From Pilatotrama ljubarskyi (Eukaryota; Basidiomycota; Agaricomycetes; Polyporales; Polyporaceae), in the NCBI GenBank assembly GCA_022385805.1, contig MU277671.1, positions 752,808 through 816,807 of the forward strand: a stretch of DNA of 64,000 nt, in the 5' to 3' direction. The position numbers and the translations under genes were made by a program. The notes below the pieces were generated by a model. The model saw nothing but the letters and a program-made list of their open reading frames with translations. It had not been told where the DNA came from and searched no databases. Positions 1 through 11,158 of the stretch are shown one piece after another (the stretch's first letter is position 1; each line of letters opens with the position of its first letter).

Positions 1-308
1 GACGTGATTACTACTATATATGTCTGACACAGAATGTACAACTGGAGTGGAGGAGCCCTAGAGCGCACATAAAGACGGATAAGAGAACCAAGAACATGAT
101 GAGGAGAGAACAACTAGACGTCAGTCGGCGGGGGGGCTTCAAGAGGCGCGCATACACCACATTAGCGTCATGGAAGACCGGTCATCGACGTAATAGACTC
201 ACGACAGCAGGCATTTTCTGACGGGTTGCACTCCTGGTCAGGTGGGCAGAGGATCAGGCATGAAGACGCCGCCGACCTCTGCGATAGCGCGTCGAGCCCT
301 TTAGTAAT
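1..308. other. Left-edge intergenic sequence
   Basis: No open reading frame or family signal is visible. It lies just downstream of the stop codon of the minus-strand zinc transporter and probably holds its 3' UTR and polyadenylation region. Confidence 0.5.
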
Positions 309-2030
309 CTAGCACTCTGTATGCAAGCACGACAGCTGGCTCACCCTGATATCGTCCTCGGGCGGCGCGTTCCGCGGCGGGTGATACTCGGGTTGGATCG
401 TGCTCGAGTGGATGCCCCGCTCGTGCAGTACCTTTCGGATTTGCGCCGCGACCGGCATGAAGTCGTGCTTCCGCGAAGCCATGACATGCACCGACGCGAC
501 GATCTTGTTCTCGGACAGCTGCCAGATGTGAAGCTCGTGGACGGAGAGAACTCCGTCCACGGACAGGATGGCGTCCCGTACGTCATCCAGAGAGATGGTC
601 GCTGGCACGCCTTGCAACAGGATGAAAGCAGTGCTTCGGACTACAACGATATTGTCAATGAATGCTTGGGCAGGAGCGGAGACGGTGACATACCGAGAGG
701 CAGCGCGGACGAGAAGATGATGACGGTGATGACCAAACTGATCATGGGATCGAAGTAGTACTTCCAGCTCCAGGTCGTGAGCCAAATGACGAGACCAGTT
801 GCAATGACGCCGACGTTGCCCAAGGCATCTCCCAAGACGTGCAGAAGTAGAGCGCGCATGTTCATCGATCCGTGGGCGTGACCACCTCCGCCATGGCGAC
901 GTCCGCCATGGCCCGAGAGCGAATGCGGAACCGACTCCTCAGAGGCGCGATCGGGCAGCAGCGGGGTAGTCTCGTTCATCGTGCGCTGTTCGTCCGAAGA
1001 CGAGTCGGCAGGACTTTCATCTCGAATCTCGTCCATGCTGGCGCGACCGCCACGAGACCTCGACCGACTGACGCGGGATCTCCGTGATGGCGACGCCGAC
1101 CGCGCACGTGCGACTTCGTTCGCAGCCTGGACGATGGATGCTCGCGTGGCAGCAGGGTGACCATACAGGGAGGAATAGGACTCCGACCGTTCGCGAGACT
1201 TGGGCCGAGGGGAAGGCGAGGCTGCGTTGGGCCTGGGCGTCACCTGTCCCTCTTCGACCGAATGTACGCTGGGAGGCTTAGAGGCGCTAGGACTCCCCTT
1301 GCCATGGTCGTGGCCATGGTCATGGCTATGCTCTGCTCATAGCCGTGAGCATATGGCAAAAGAGAAAGAAGCGAACGCTACTTGCCATGGAACAGGAAGA
1401 GGCCTACAATGTTCGAAGCAAGGCCAAGCGAACCGACCAGTACCACGAGCTTGGGGTTTGAGACCTCTGTCAAAATATGTCTGAGCAACGATGGCAGCAA
1501 TCTGGAAGAGCAGTCGCCGTACCCGGCGTACTGAAGAACCGCTCTATCGCCTCCAAGAATATCGAGAAGCACAGAGCGAGCAAGAAGACGCCGTTGACAA
1601 GAGCGGCAAGGATTTCGGCGCGATGCCAGCCGTACGAGTAGCGCGAGTCGATGTGCGTTTGGTTGGTGAGCTGTTCATAGTTGGTATGGTGAGCCACAAA
1701 GGTCGGAAGTGGCACGTAAAAGGCACGATACCTTGATCGCATATAGTGCCACTATGAGGCTCAGCACATCGCTGCGGCGCCACCGTTAGTTAATCCTACA
1801 CCTCACACAGCATGCATTGTAGAAGTGCTCACTTTAACATATGAAAACTGTCCGCGACGAGGGCTAGTGACCCCACTGCATAGCCTGAAAGTAACCTTTT
1901 CAGCCCGGTACCACAATCGGTTCTGAGAGTCGTGTTACGCACCGACTATGAGCTCGGTGAAGAAGAAGAGAACGTCGATAACAAGCAGCAGTATTATGCG
2001 CGTCGTGCGCGACATTGTGAGGGCATGCAT
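309..2030 (-). CDS. ZRC1: CDF-family zinc/cation transporter (ZRC1/COT1-like, vacuolar)
   Basis: Cation diffusion facilitator that would export Zn2+ (or Co2+) from cytosol into the vacuole in exchange for protons. The N-terminus reads IILLLVIDVLFFFTELIVG, then exon 2 gives VADSFHMLNDVLS, whose H/D residues match the transport-site HxxxD of TM2. Later exons give the long His-rich cytosolic loop (EHSHDHGHDHG, then GGRRHGGGGHAHG with Ser/Arg-rich sequence between), then LGDALGNVGVI carrying the second HxxxD-like site (HVLGD), and a C-terminal cytosolic domain with VHELHIWQL, typical of CDF proteins. Exon 1 ends at 1943, exon 2 is 1833-1884, exon 3 is 1732-1771; at least three more follow. The intron after ...FLFH starts with GCAAGT, a GC-AG intron. 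The start at 2030 (MHALTMSRTT) is used here; an in-frame ATG at 2015 is equally possible. Localisation is inferred from the family. Confidence 0.9.
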
Positions 2031-3128
2031 GGCGCGGCAGTGGGGATGGGAGAAGGGAGAACGGTCGAGGCAAGGGGAAAGTTAATGTTCAGGCCGCTTG
2101 CCATGGCCATTAAGTCATGCGCCGGCAAAGCCCGTTGGGGCCCGAAACAGCGAGATAAGATAAGATAACGTTCTGGATAATCTAAGCGAGCGGCGCGATT
2201 GATGAGATCGCAGCGCTGGGAACGCGAGCCTGCGCACTTGCCACTCTCTTCCTCACCATCCGCCAGCTCTGGGCTTTCCTTTCTTACAGTTGTGGAACCA
2301 CGCTCTGCTTCTCTGACACCTAGAAGGACCAGTCTATCGGGCGACTGTATGGCTGGATGATACTGCTCCAAGTCCTTCCTCAGCACGCCTTGGAAATCAA
2401 CGTCACTCTGTCAACATGGGACCGCCGACATGACCGGAAGCCGGTCAGCCAGATTCTGGGCCCTCCGCTTCAGGATATGAGGTGCCTTCATTGCTCGAAG
2501 ATTTTATCTATAGATATACCCCAACCTACCATTGAAACGGGTCAGGGGGTGTGTGCGGGACGTGGTCGTGTGCTCATTGCGTGCTTGCTCAGAGGATCAT
2601 TTGCATGGAGTACGTCAGGTGAGTAGGACACTATATAGACGTCACAAACGCAGATTAGGAGCTTCAGGATAACTTCATGCGTAGCGCATTCGTCGTCCCT
2701 GCCTCCTAAGTTACCAGTATTGTTATTCATCATTCCGAAGTATGAGAGTCACCCTGGGGGCTTGGACTACTGAAGCATTTGGCGTGTAAAGAGGACGAGC
2801 AACATATGGCATCCTATGGCTTCTATAGATCTCCATGAGCGAGCATACTGTAGAAGGTTACTAAGGGCGTGTGGTGGTGTGGCCGCGAAGATATGGAGGG
2901 ACCAGTGCATAGAATCTGCCATAGATTAGCCGCAACGCATCTGGGAAGTCGGGATCACGTGATTGGGAGGAGTTTTGGCGTGTTTGGCAAGAGCCTCTGC
3001 GTGAAGCTCGTCTTTTCGTCGGTGAACAGGTAGGTACTCTGCTACACATCTCGGCTTTTGGTCTCGCTTGCTGCTCGGCCTCAAAACTATCTGTGCGCAC
3101 TACACTCAGAGTGCCCATCCATCTCAAT
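2031..3128. other. Divergent intergenic region (zinc transporter / eIF3h)
   Basis: Shared upstream region of the minus-strand transporter and plus-strand eIF3h. I see no coding signal. Short open frames here do not resemble any family and no clear TATA box stands near either start. Confidence 0.5.
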
Positions 3129-4742
3129 ATGGCGACCTCTATGGCAGCGGCCCTTGCCGCGTCCTTGCCCGCACCCCAGGCTGCACCTACGCCGAGCGCA
3201 CCCACCTATGAAGCCATCCCTGCGTCCATGGCGCAGGTGATCGATATCGAGGCGGAGATCCCTATTACGAGCGTGCAACTGGACGCCATGGTGAGTAGTC
3301 CGTCTGCTGCAGGATGAACGGTCATGAGCCTCTGCGCCTGGCGAGCGCGGCTCGAGCAAATTGCCACCGGCGGGCGTCCCAGGCTCGAGGGCACATGTCC
3401 GTACACGCCCTTGGTTGACTTCCGCGCACGGCCGTGCGCTCCGGGGATTTTGCCTGCCTGGCTGCATCTTTTGGGGTCGGGGTTACGACCGCGCGGCGAG
3501 GCTCTGAATGTTGTGCTGACGGAGTCTGTTCGCGTTTGCTTCTCGGGCGTCGTCTCCGCTGCATCGGTCGGGCACGTCAGGTCGTTTCGAAGATTATCAA
3601 GCACGCGAAGGAGGCCCCGGGCTCTTCTGCGCACGGGCTCCTCCTGGGTCTGGACCTGGACGGCACCTTGGAGGTGTCGAATTCCTTCCCGCTCCCTCAC
3701 CATTCGAATGATGAAGACGACAAATCCGTGAAGGGCGTCGGTGAGCACCCTTTTGTTGCGGGCGTAATATGTCGTATTAATGCGGGACGGACGGCGACCA
3801 GCACGGTACCAGGCCGCGATGCTCCGCTCGCTGAAGGAGGTGCAGGCGGACGACAGCGTGATCGGCTTCTACCAGGGCATGACGCTCGGCTCGTTTTTCA
3901 ATCAAACCCTAGTCGACACACAGGCCATCCACCAAGAAAAACTGCGACACGGCGGTATTGTCATCGTGCACGGTGCGTCTAGGGACCCCCTTGAACGTGC
4001 TCCGTGGGCGTTGCTAAGACACATCGATTTCTACAACTAGACATCTCACAGACCGCACGAGGGAACGCGTCTTTCCGGGCGTTCCGTCTCACGAGGGCGT
4101 TCCTAGACGCGTACAAGAGGAACAACTTCAGCGCCACGAGGTGATTAACTTTCGTTTATGTCCGTCCGATGGGAACGCCGCTGAAGGGAGGCTTTTCGCA
4201 GTCTAATTGACCACCGGCTGACGTTCTCGAGCATCCTGGAGGAAGTGCCGCTGAAAATTCGCACGAACGCGCTCGTGAGCTCGTTCCTGGGCACGCTGTC
4301 CGAGACGTCCGTCCCGCCAGCGGCGCAGACGAACCCGGCGCTGGCGACGGCGTCAGCGGCGATACCTCCGTCTTACTCGCGGCTGAACTTGGGAATCGCG
4401 AACACGCCGCGGAATCTGGAGCTCATCGTGGAGGCGCTGGACAACTACAAGACGGAGGAGGGCAACCTCGCGTATCTGCACCGGCAGATCGCCCGGGAGA
4501 AGGCGAAGGCGGATGCGTATGTAGCGAAGCGGAAAGAGGAGAACGCGTCGCGGGTGGCGGCGGGCATGGCACCGCTACCGGAGGAGGACGTGAGCAGGCT
4601 GTTCAAGATCCCTCCGGAGCCGAGCCGGCTGGAGAGCATGCTGCTGCTGGGGCGGATCGATGCGTACGGGAAGAGCCTGGAGGAGACGGCGAGCACTGGG
4701 CTGGTGAAGATGTACGCAGCGAAGGGGAACGCAGGCAACTGA
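3129..4742 (+). CDS. Eukaryotic translation initiation factor 3 subunit H
   Basis: Subunit H of eIF3, the scaffold that recruits mRNA to the 40S ribosome. Five exons: 3129-3290, 3581-3740, 3802-3972, 4041-4140, 4202-4742, summing to 1134 nt (377 aa). An MPN fold runs from about residue 40 (ITSVQLDAMVVSKIIKHAKE) through GLLLGLDLDGTLEVSNSFPLP and VIGFYQGMTLGSFFNQTL, as in eIF3h. The C-terminal half (EEVPLKIRTNALVSSFL and a charged helical region with REKAKADAYVAKRKEE) also fits. As is usual for eIF3h, the catalytic JAMM metal site of deubiquitinating MPN+ enzymes is not visible. The N-terminus has an Ala/Pro-rich stretch. The first intron is long (290 nt) compared with about 60 nt for the others. 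Confidence 0.92.
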
Positions 4743-5419
4743 GGCGGTGTAGGGTAGGACTGGTATTACATGTTGTATTACTCGCTGCGCGGCCAGTCGA
4801 GATTGATGAGGACGACATGCATGATGCAGCGGGCGTCGAGCGACGAGCGTCGCGGACACGCGGGGAAGGCGTGAGAAACGCGAAGACGTACGCAGGCCTG
4901 TCATCGCGCGCGGGGACTTCGAGGTGATGAACTTGAGTCCGGAGTCGATTTTTTGTGGAGACGCAGTGGCAGCTGCGCCGAGGTGGATCAATAGACGCCG
5001 TGAGCGGCCGATGGAGGCCTGGGCGGCCGGCGGAAAGGCTGAATGGGGAGCTGGCCAGGGCAGACCGGCGATTGGCTGGGGCGTCTTGTGCGGGAGAACT
5101 GATGCGGGGCCCGGGGGACGGCGGAGGGCCGGGGCCGGTGGTGCGCAGCGACGGAGAAACGGCATATGCGTGGGAAAGACCCCAAATACAAGAAAATAAT
5201 CTGCGGTGTGCGCTGTCTGCGCTGCCTGTTCCTCCTCCCCACCCTCGTCCTCGCCTCCGCCAGAGCCTCGCCTCGCATCCACCGACGCGTCTGCTCTCCA
5301 TTCCCCCCGCCCCTCGCTTTTTTTGCGATATATAAGCACGCTCCCGCCCTCCTTCGAGCAGGCCCCCTCAGTCCTTCCCCCACCCTCCCTTACATCCCCT
5401 CGGTCGCTTCCTCGTCGCC
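4743..5419. other. Promoter region of the expansin-like gene
   Basis: Non-coding between eIF3h and the expansin-like gene. The last 200 bases are strongly pyrimidine-rich on the + strand, with a TATA box at 5329-5335, as in highly expressed fungal genes. A long open frame on the minus strand is a compositional shadow. Confidence 0.6.
5329..5335 (+). promoter_or_regulatory. TATA box of the expansin-like gene
   Basis: TATATAA lies 85 bp upstream of the start codon at 5420, inside a CT-rich promoter, the spacing expected for a short fungal 5' leader. Confidence 0.65.
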
Positions 5420-6390
5420 ATGTTCTTCTCCAAGACCCTCGTCGTTCTCTCCGTCGCTCTCTCCGCCCTCGCCAGCCCACACATGGCTCGCGGCGTCCAC
5501 CACCGTGACGTCGCTCACCGCGCTGCCATGCCCGCCGCGCAGCCCGAGCCCGTCCTCGCCGCGCCCCTGCGCAGGCGTAGCGACTCCAAGCGCTGCAAGG
5601 TTCGCTCCAGCTCCGCCGCCCCCTCCTCGACGGCTGCCGCTTCCTCGTCCCTTGTTGCGCCCTTGAACGTCGCGAGCGACCCCGCCACCTCCGCCGCCCC
5701 CACCACCCAGGCCGCCCCCACCACCAAGGCGGAGCCCACTACCAAGGCGGAGCCCACTACCCAAGCGGCCCCCACCACCAAGGCCGCAACAACTCAGGCA
5801 CCCACGACCCACCACACCTCGGCGGCTCCTGCGCAGACGTCGCAGGCTAGCTCTGGCGGTAACCAGCCCAGCTTCCTCGTTGGCACCCAGACCGGTCAAG
5901 GTATGTTGATGCTCGCACTCGTACAAAAATGGACATCATGCTGATCGCGTCTGTCTCACAGGCACTTACTACTCTACTGGCCTTGGTTCGTGCGGTATCA
6001 CCAACACCGACACGGACTACATTGCTGCGGTCTCGCACCTGCTCTACGACGCGTTCCCGTAAGTACTAGGAGCATACCCGACAGTTTGAGTATGTCCACT
6101 GACAGGTGCTCTGCAGCGGCTACAACGGTGCGAACCCCAACAACAACCCTGTCTGCGGCCGTAAGGTCAAGGCCAACTGTAAGCTCTCGTCCATCTACTT
6201 TGACGGCGGATCGATTACTCACATCCACGTTTTCTTCTCATCAGACCAGGGCAAGTCCGTCACCGTCACCATCACCGACCGCTGCACGGGTTGCGCCATC
6301 ACCGACCTCGACTTCTCCCCGTCCGCCTTCAACCAGCTCGCGGACTTCTCCGTCGGTCGCATCAGCGGCATGACCTGGGACTGGCTCTAA
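5420..6390 (+). CDS. Secreted expansin-like (RlpA-like double-psi beta-barrel) protein
   Basis: Predicted cell-wall or extracellular protein with a C-terminal double-psi beta-barrel of the RlpA/expansin/barwin type. Exons 5420-5900, 5962-6058, 6117-6178 and 6245-6390 give 261 aa. The start is followed by a signal peptide (FFSKTLVVLSVALSALAS). Residues about 60-150 are Ser/Thr/Ala/Pro-rich with tandem PTTKAE/PTTQAA units, likely an O-glycosylated mucin-like linker. From about residue 161 the barrel reads TYYSTGLGSCG, then VCGRKV, VTITDRCTGC and DLDFSPSAFNQLAD. The Asp in TDLDFS corresponds to the catalytic-type Asp of barwin-like folds. Such proteins are abundant in agaricomycetes and may loosen polysaccharides or bind chitin or cellulose; activity here is not shown. 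A strong TATA box suggests high expression. Confidence 0.85.
5699..5790 (+). repeat. Degenerate 18-21 nt tandem repeat encoding PTTKAE units
   Basis: Direct repeats of a unit coding APTTKAE, APTTQAA and similar occur about five times head to tail inside exon 1 of the expansin-like gene. Two adjacent 18-nt copies (GCGGAGCCCACTACCAAG) are identical. Copy number is likely to vary between strains. Confidence 0.7.
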
Positions 6391-7511
6391 ACCCAGCCTT
6401 CTCCCGGTGTCGCCAAGCTGTCCGCGCCTCGGTCGCGTCCTCCCGATACCACGCAACCTCGCTCTTCCCCTTCCCGTGAAGTTGCTCTTTGGCTCTGTTT
6501 ATTGCGTTTTATATTGGTCTGCCCGTTCTCGCCCTTCTACCTCCCTCGCCTGCGGCGTCGAGCTCCGTTCCGGCCCCTGCTTGCGGAGGGCGGGACGGCC
6601 ATGGGAGGGTATCATCTGCACCGTGTTGTTGTATTGCATGCACATGGCACGTTGATCGGATTTGTTTTGGCATCATCGCCGCTTACTCTCGCACACCTCG
6701 CACACACTGGATGGGGTCGCGCCAAGCGCGGCCGGCGGTCGTCGTTCTGGAACTGCGGTCGCGTGTTACGTTGTGGATCACAGCAATGTCTATACATACG
6801 TTACGATGTGAATAGAAAGAAACATATTCTACTACATATAGCGGGAGGCTGTTCGTCGCCGTGTGCTGTGCGCCGGAGTGTTCGCTGAGTGCGGCTACGT
6901 GATGCTGAATTGCAGTCGCATGGCGACCGGTCGACATCGGTCGGACAAGCCCGTCAACGGTCAAAACACTGGGCACTGGTAGTCTCCCCTAGGCAGTCGT
7001 CGCGAAGTGCAAGCACAACGGACGGGCACTGGGCAGGGCGACGGCGCGGCACTGGGACTGGGACTGGCACCGGCACTGGCGCGAACATAGGCTGGAGCAC
7101 AGTCTCCCTTGCCGTGGGTCGTCGGTGCTTCTCGTGAGCATTCGTGCGTGCCGGGACTTGGGAAATGTCAAGATGTCTACATGAAGCAGGAAAGCATATT
7201 CGTGTTCCCGCGGTGTCTTGAAGTTGACGATGAAAGCCGACGGTGGTCGAACCCACTGATGAAAGGTCTGGCAGGCCAAGCCATCGAGACGCCGCGCATT
7301 GCAACCGGCAACGAATTCGAAGAGGATTTTGGGCGAGCATAGGTAGTCATCCTTGAGCGCGACGGTGGTTCTGATCTCAAGCAAGCCAAGCCATGTGGCT
7401 GAGGATGGCTACATGTTACTACGATCTTTGGGGATCCAGAGAGCACTGAAGGCTTAGCGCAACTACGGAGGCCTCAAAGTTGCACCATTGATACAATACG
7501 GCGCGGTTCCG
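6391..7511. other. Intergenic, includes a short hexamer repeat
   Basis: Lies between the stop codons of the expansin-like gene and IPI1, which converge here. No supported gene. At 7048-7079 a degenerate GGNACT hexamer repeat (ggcact/gggact/ggcacc) occurs. Open frames on both strands show no family signal. Confidence 0.5.
7048..7079. repeat. Imperfect GGNACT hexamer microsatellite
   Basis: About five consecutive GGCACT/GGGACT/GGCACC units in non-coding DNA. Confidence 0.6.
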
Positions 7512-10498
7512 TTACGATCCCAGTACGGACGCCTTGAGTCCAGCCCAGTACGCTTCCTCGGACGTTCCGCGAACGGCTTCTTCGACGCCTGGTATGAGAT
7601 CGCCCTCGCCGAGATTTGTCTGGCGGGTGCTCTGGCTGACGAGAGTCGCTACGAGGTCGAGGACGAGGCGGCGTAACGGCGAGTTGGCGGGGAGCTTGGC
7701 GAAGGGGCCCGGGAGCTTGCCTCGTGTTGGGTGTGTGATGGTGAAGTAGGGGATGAGGCGCGAACGGAGGGCGGCGTAAACCTATTCAGCACAGTGTCAG
7801 ATATCGAGCGAAATGGCAGGCGGACAGGAAGGGCGGAGGCGCTTCATGATAGAGTGCCGCTCACCTCTGCATGGAACAACGGCGACCTCCGCTGGGAAAG
7901 CCGCAGGAGAAGTCGGACGATCGTCTGGAGAAGGGGTCCTTAGCAGCGGATGGGGACAAGAGGGCTTGTTTCGCGTCATACCTCTGTAGTAGCTGGATGG
8001 TTCGCACCCAGTTCCCAGAGCGTCTTGGGCAGCTGCAAGATCCACTCTTTGAGCTTGGCGTCTTGCTCTTGGCTACGGCCGCTCCTGAACGAGCCCACGT
8101 ACTCAGGCTCGCGGTCCAACTGTACAGCAGCAATTAGAGGGAGTCGCATGTGTGGTCTAAGAATGACGTACGAGAACGAGCCTGCCGATGAAGTCAATCG
8201 TGTGCTTCTTCACCGCAGATGCAGAGGAAGCCTTCGTGGCATGCTCCACCGCGGCCGAGAACAGAGTCGTTGAGGCGTCAGCAACTTCTGACTGTCGACC
8301 ATTGAGCAGGGACCAGACGGTCGGCAGGAGAGACACATAGGCTTGCGGCGCGATCGAGCGCGGTATTGAGGACGGTACGCCAGACGCCGGGATCTCTCCT
8401 CGGAGCAACTGCACAATGTACTCGCTGACGCGCTCGATCTGCCGAGCGCTGACGACGGGCGCAGATGCAGAGGACTGTAAAGAGCGGGGCCCGGCGCGCG
8501 AAGAGCGAGCCTTGGGCCTGTGCGTGGTGGGCAGATGCTTGTCGGTCCCTTGCGAGGTCAAGACGAGGAAGGAGGACAGTTCGCAGAAGATGAGGTTGAG
8601 GTCTTGGAAGGCCTGTTCCACTTTGATGTCTCGCCGCGTTGTAGACGGGCCGCTGATGGTGAAAGGGAAGTACGGCGACAGGTATGATAGGATGGCCTGT
8701 AGGTCAGACTCTGCTGTCTCGACCGAGCGACCTGACTGTCATGAATGTCAGCATGCGCAACGGCGGTGATTGAGTTCGAATGAACCCACCTCGGCGGCAT
8801 TCTGAAGTATCCTGCCGTATAAGCTACGGCATATTCGGCACACGACAAGCACCATCTGCAACTCCGCCTCTGGCGGGGTCGAGCTAGGTGAGAATACTGC
8901 AGGTGCGCAATCGAGGAAAGTCGCTACGAGTGTTGACTGCAATGCGCGAGCCACATGCTATGCTAGACGTATGAGAACCAGTTCCCAGGAGCCCGAAAGC
9001 AGGGCACTCACCATGGCTGAAGTGACTTTCGGGTCAAGACCGTTCGAAGCTTGCCCCTCTCCAGTCGTCGCAGAAACAGCACCCTCGATGCCGTTCAGTT
9101 CCTGAACGGTCAGGGTGGACACGCCTGACGTGGCAAGGCTAAAATGGCCCACGAAGTCCTCTTCTCCTTCATCGGAAACCTCGGGTACCCACTCTCTGGT
9201 GACGGTTAGATGCGCGCGGCGCGAGTCTGCCTGCGGAGACGGGGTTGATATCGGGCGAATAAGAGCATCGAAGGCGTTGAACGCCGAGGTGGAGGCGAAG
9301 GATGACGAGAAGTACCATGTTGGTGTCGTGAGGGTTCCGGTGTTCGCTTCCGGAATTACGTCCGTTCCAGTGCTGTTCGCTGTAACAGCATGGGCCAGGA
9401 AGGACGCGAGAGACTTGAGGACTACCAGCTTGGACTGCATAATCGCTATGTCAGTAAGTTTTACTCCTGAGCATCCAAACGCCCATACTGAGGGTGATAG
9501 AACTACGCTCGCCGTAGACGTTGCTTGGACAGGACCTGTGTCTAAGCAGCCCGTCAACCAACCGTTTACTTGCTGGGTCACCATCAGAGAACGTACCACC
9601 TCCCTCCCCGAAGCTGGTTCCGGCATTGAGGATTCCAAGGTATCCCTCGAGGACCCTTCTTCCATGGCTGCCGCTTCCTTCTGTGGTCCAACCTTCCGTG
9701 ACGACATCCGGGATGTAGTCAAGGAAGATGTCAAGGAAGCGCACAGCGTCTATCCGAATTTCGGGGAATATATGGGTCTGAGCAGAGGTAGTGAAGAGCA
9801 ATAGAACCGGAGAATGCGGTAGCAGATCATCCTGCAGAAGTTATCGGTATCGCCTCTGTACTCCGCAGAGGTACCACGTACTTGAGGTACTTGTCTGAGA
9901 AGCCAAGCGAAGAATGACAGCAAAGTCTTGCGTACACTCGCATCCTAATGGATTGTGAGGGTATTTTCCATGATTTTGAGGTTCTATCCCCTACCTCATC
10001 ACCGATAATGCGGACACAGCTATTAACCAGTGTGGTCAAGTGTGTACCGATGAGTTCGGGGTGCGCTTCCAGGAGCTCACGAAGACCAAGGATGGCATCT
10101 AACCAAAGCATTAATTCATTTTTTTATCGATGAAGTAGTGCAATACCTCTCCGTGTGCTGGCGTTATAATGCTTGAGGTGTAGGATGAGGGCGTCGAAGG
10201 TTAACCTCCTCTTAGTAGTAGGGGCATCCCCGTCCTTGTCGGTCGCAATACTCTGCGTGGGCAGCGCGATCGCTTAAATGTTCCGTCAGAATCATTTGTA
10301 GTATTTCGAAAGGATTGTACCTACATCTGGCTTTGAAGGAGGTGTCGACCACATTGCTGGCTACTTGCTTGCCCTTGCCGAGCTTCAGCTTGGCTTTCTA
10401 TGAATGGCGTTCGTTAGCACTGTTCTTCACCATGTTGAAGTTTTGCCTACCGAGAAGTCAGCGGCCTTGTCCTTCTTCTTCTTGCTACTCTTTGGCAT
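7512..10498 (-). CDS. IPI1: Pre-rRNA-processing protein IPI1 (Rix1 complex; TEX10-like)
   Basis: Component of the Rix1-Ipi1-Ipi3 complex needed for ITS2 processing and late 60S maturation in the nucleus. The start at 10498 opens with a Lys-rich tail (MPKSSKKKKDKAADFS), then KAKLKLGKGKQVASNVVDTSFKAR, the diagnostic IPI1 N-terminus. Next come ARM/HEAT-like helices: RLTFDALILHLKHYNASTRR, DAILGLRELLEAHPELIG, DASVRKTLLSFFAWLLRQVP and FPEIRIDAVRFLDIFLDYIP. The long divergent C-terminal half includes WILQLPKTLWELGANHPATTE, a tiny exon RRSPLFHAE, and a last exon ending ...SEEAYWAGLKASVLGS. At least nine exons. The protein is helical throughout with no catalytic motif, as expected for a scaffold. Internal exon borders in 8.6-9.6 kb were followed by frame only. 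Confidence 0.88.
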
Positions 10499-11158
10499 CC
10501 TTGATTTCTGGCAGCCCGTGTAAAGGCTACAGTCACGGTCAAGCGGACGAACTTTAGACTTGAACTTACTTCCAAGCGGGCGCTAAAACCAAACCAAGAA
10601 AATGCCTCGCTCCCCGAAAAGGCAGGAGGACGAAACTACCGTGGCGGATTAGGCGCTGGTCGCAGCTCACTCTGCAACTGACCGTCATCCCTTTACTTAT
10701 GTATTCCCTCCGCTGCGCCTTTCTCTGAAAGCTGTTTTGCGGCTGAGTATCCATGAAAGATCACAGGATATACAGCTTGAAGGGTTTGTGACCACTGAAC
10801 AGCATAGTCGCCAACTTGTTTGAAGTCACCTGGGATCAGCAGCCTCTTGGTACAGGCCCGAGAAAGCCGTGGCCGCATTCCGGTAACCCGTCATGCAACT
10901 ACTACTGATTGCTTTTTCCATCCCATTCTACCACCCTTGGCCGCTGCATGACGGCTGAGATGCGTCGTGGCAGCATCACGCGCCTCGCGGACCGACGAAG
11001 CAGACTGACATCTGACCCTAGACCGATGTTCTTCCGGTCTGTTCACCGCGTCGCGCGAGCTGCCGTGGACGTGTCGTACACCTCGGGGGCATTAGATGTA
11101 TCAAGTAATAAGTAGCACGAGGGAGAGGTTGGTCAGGGTTGACCATCCCGTCAAGCCT
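10499..11158. other. Divergent promoter region IPI1 / mannanase
   Basis: No supported coding sequence. The 61-codon minus-strand frame at 10693-10878 has no recognisable homology. Regulatory signals for the inducible mannanase should lie in the right half, but I do not see a clear TATA box. Confidence 0.45.

Noticed and set aside
4575..5480. 301-codon minus-strand frame
   Set aside because: Overlaps the eIF3h last exon and the expansin promoter on the opposite strand; Arg/Gly-rich composition typical of a shadow of CT-rich DNA.
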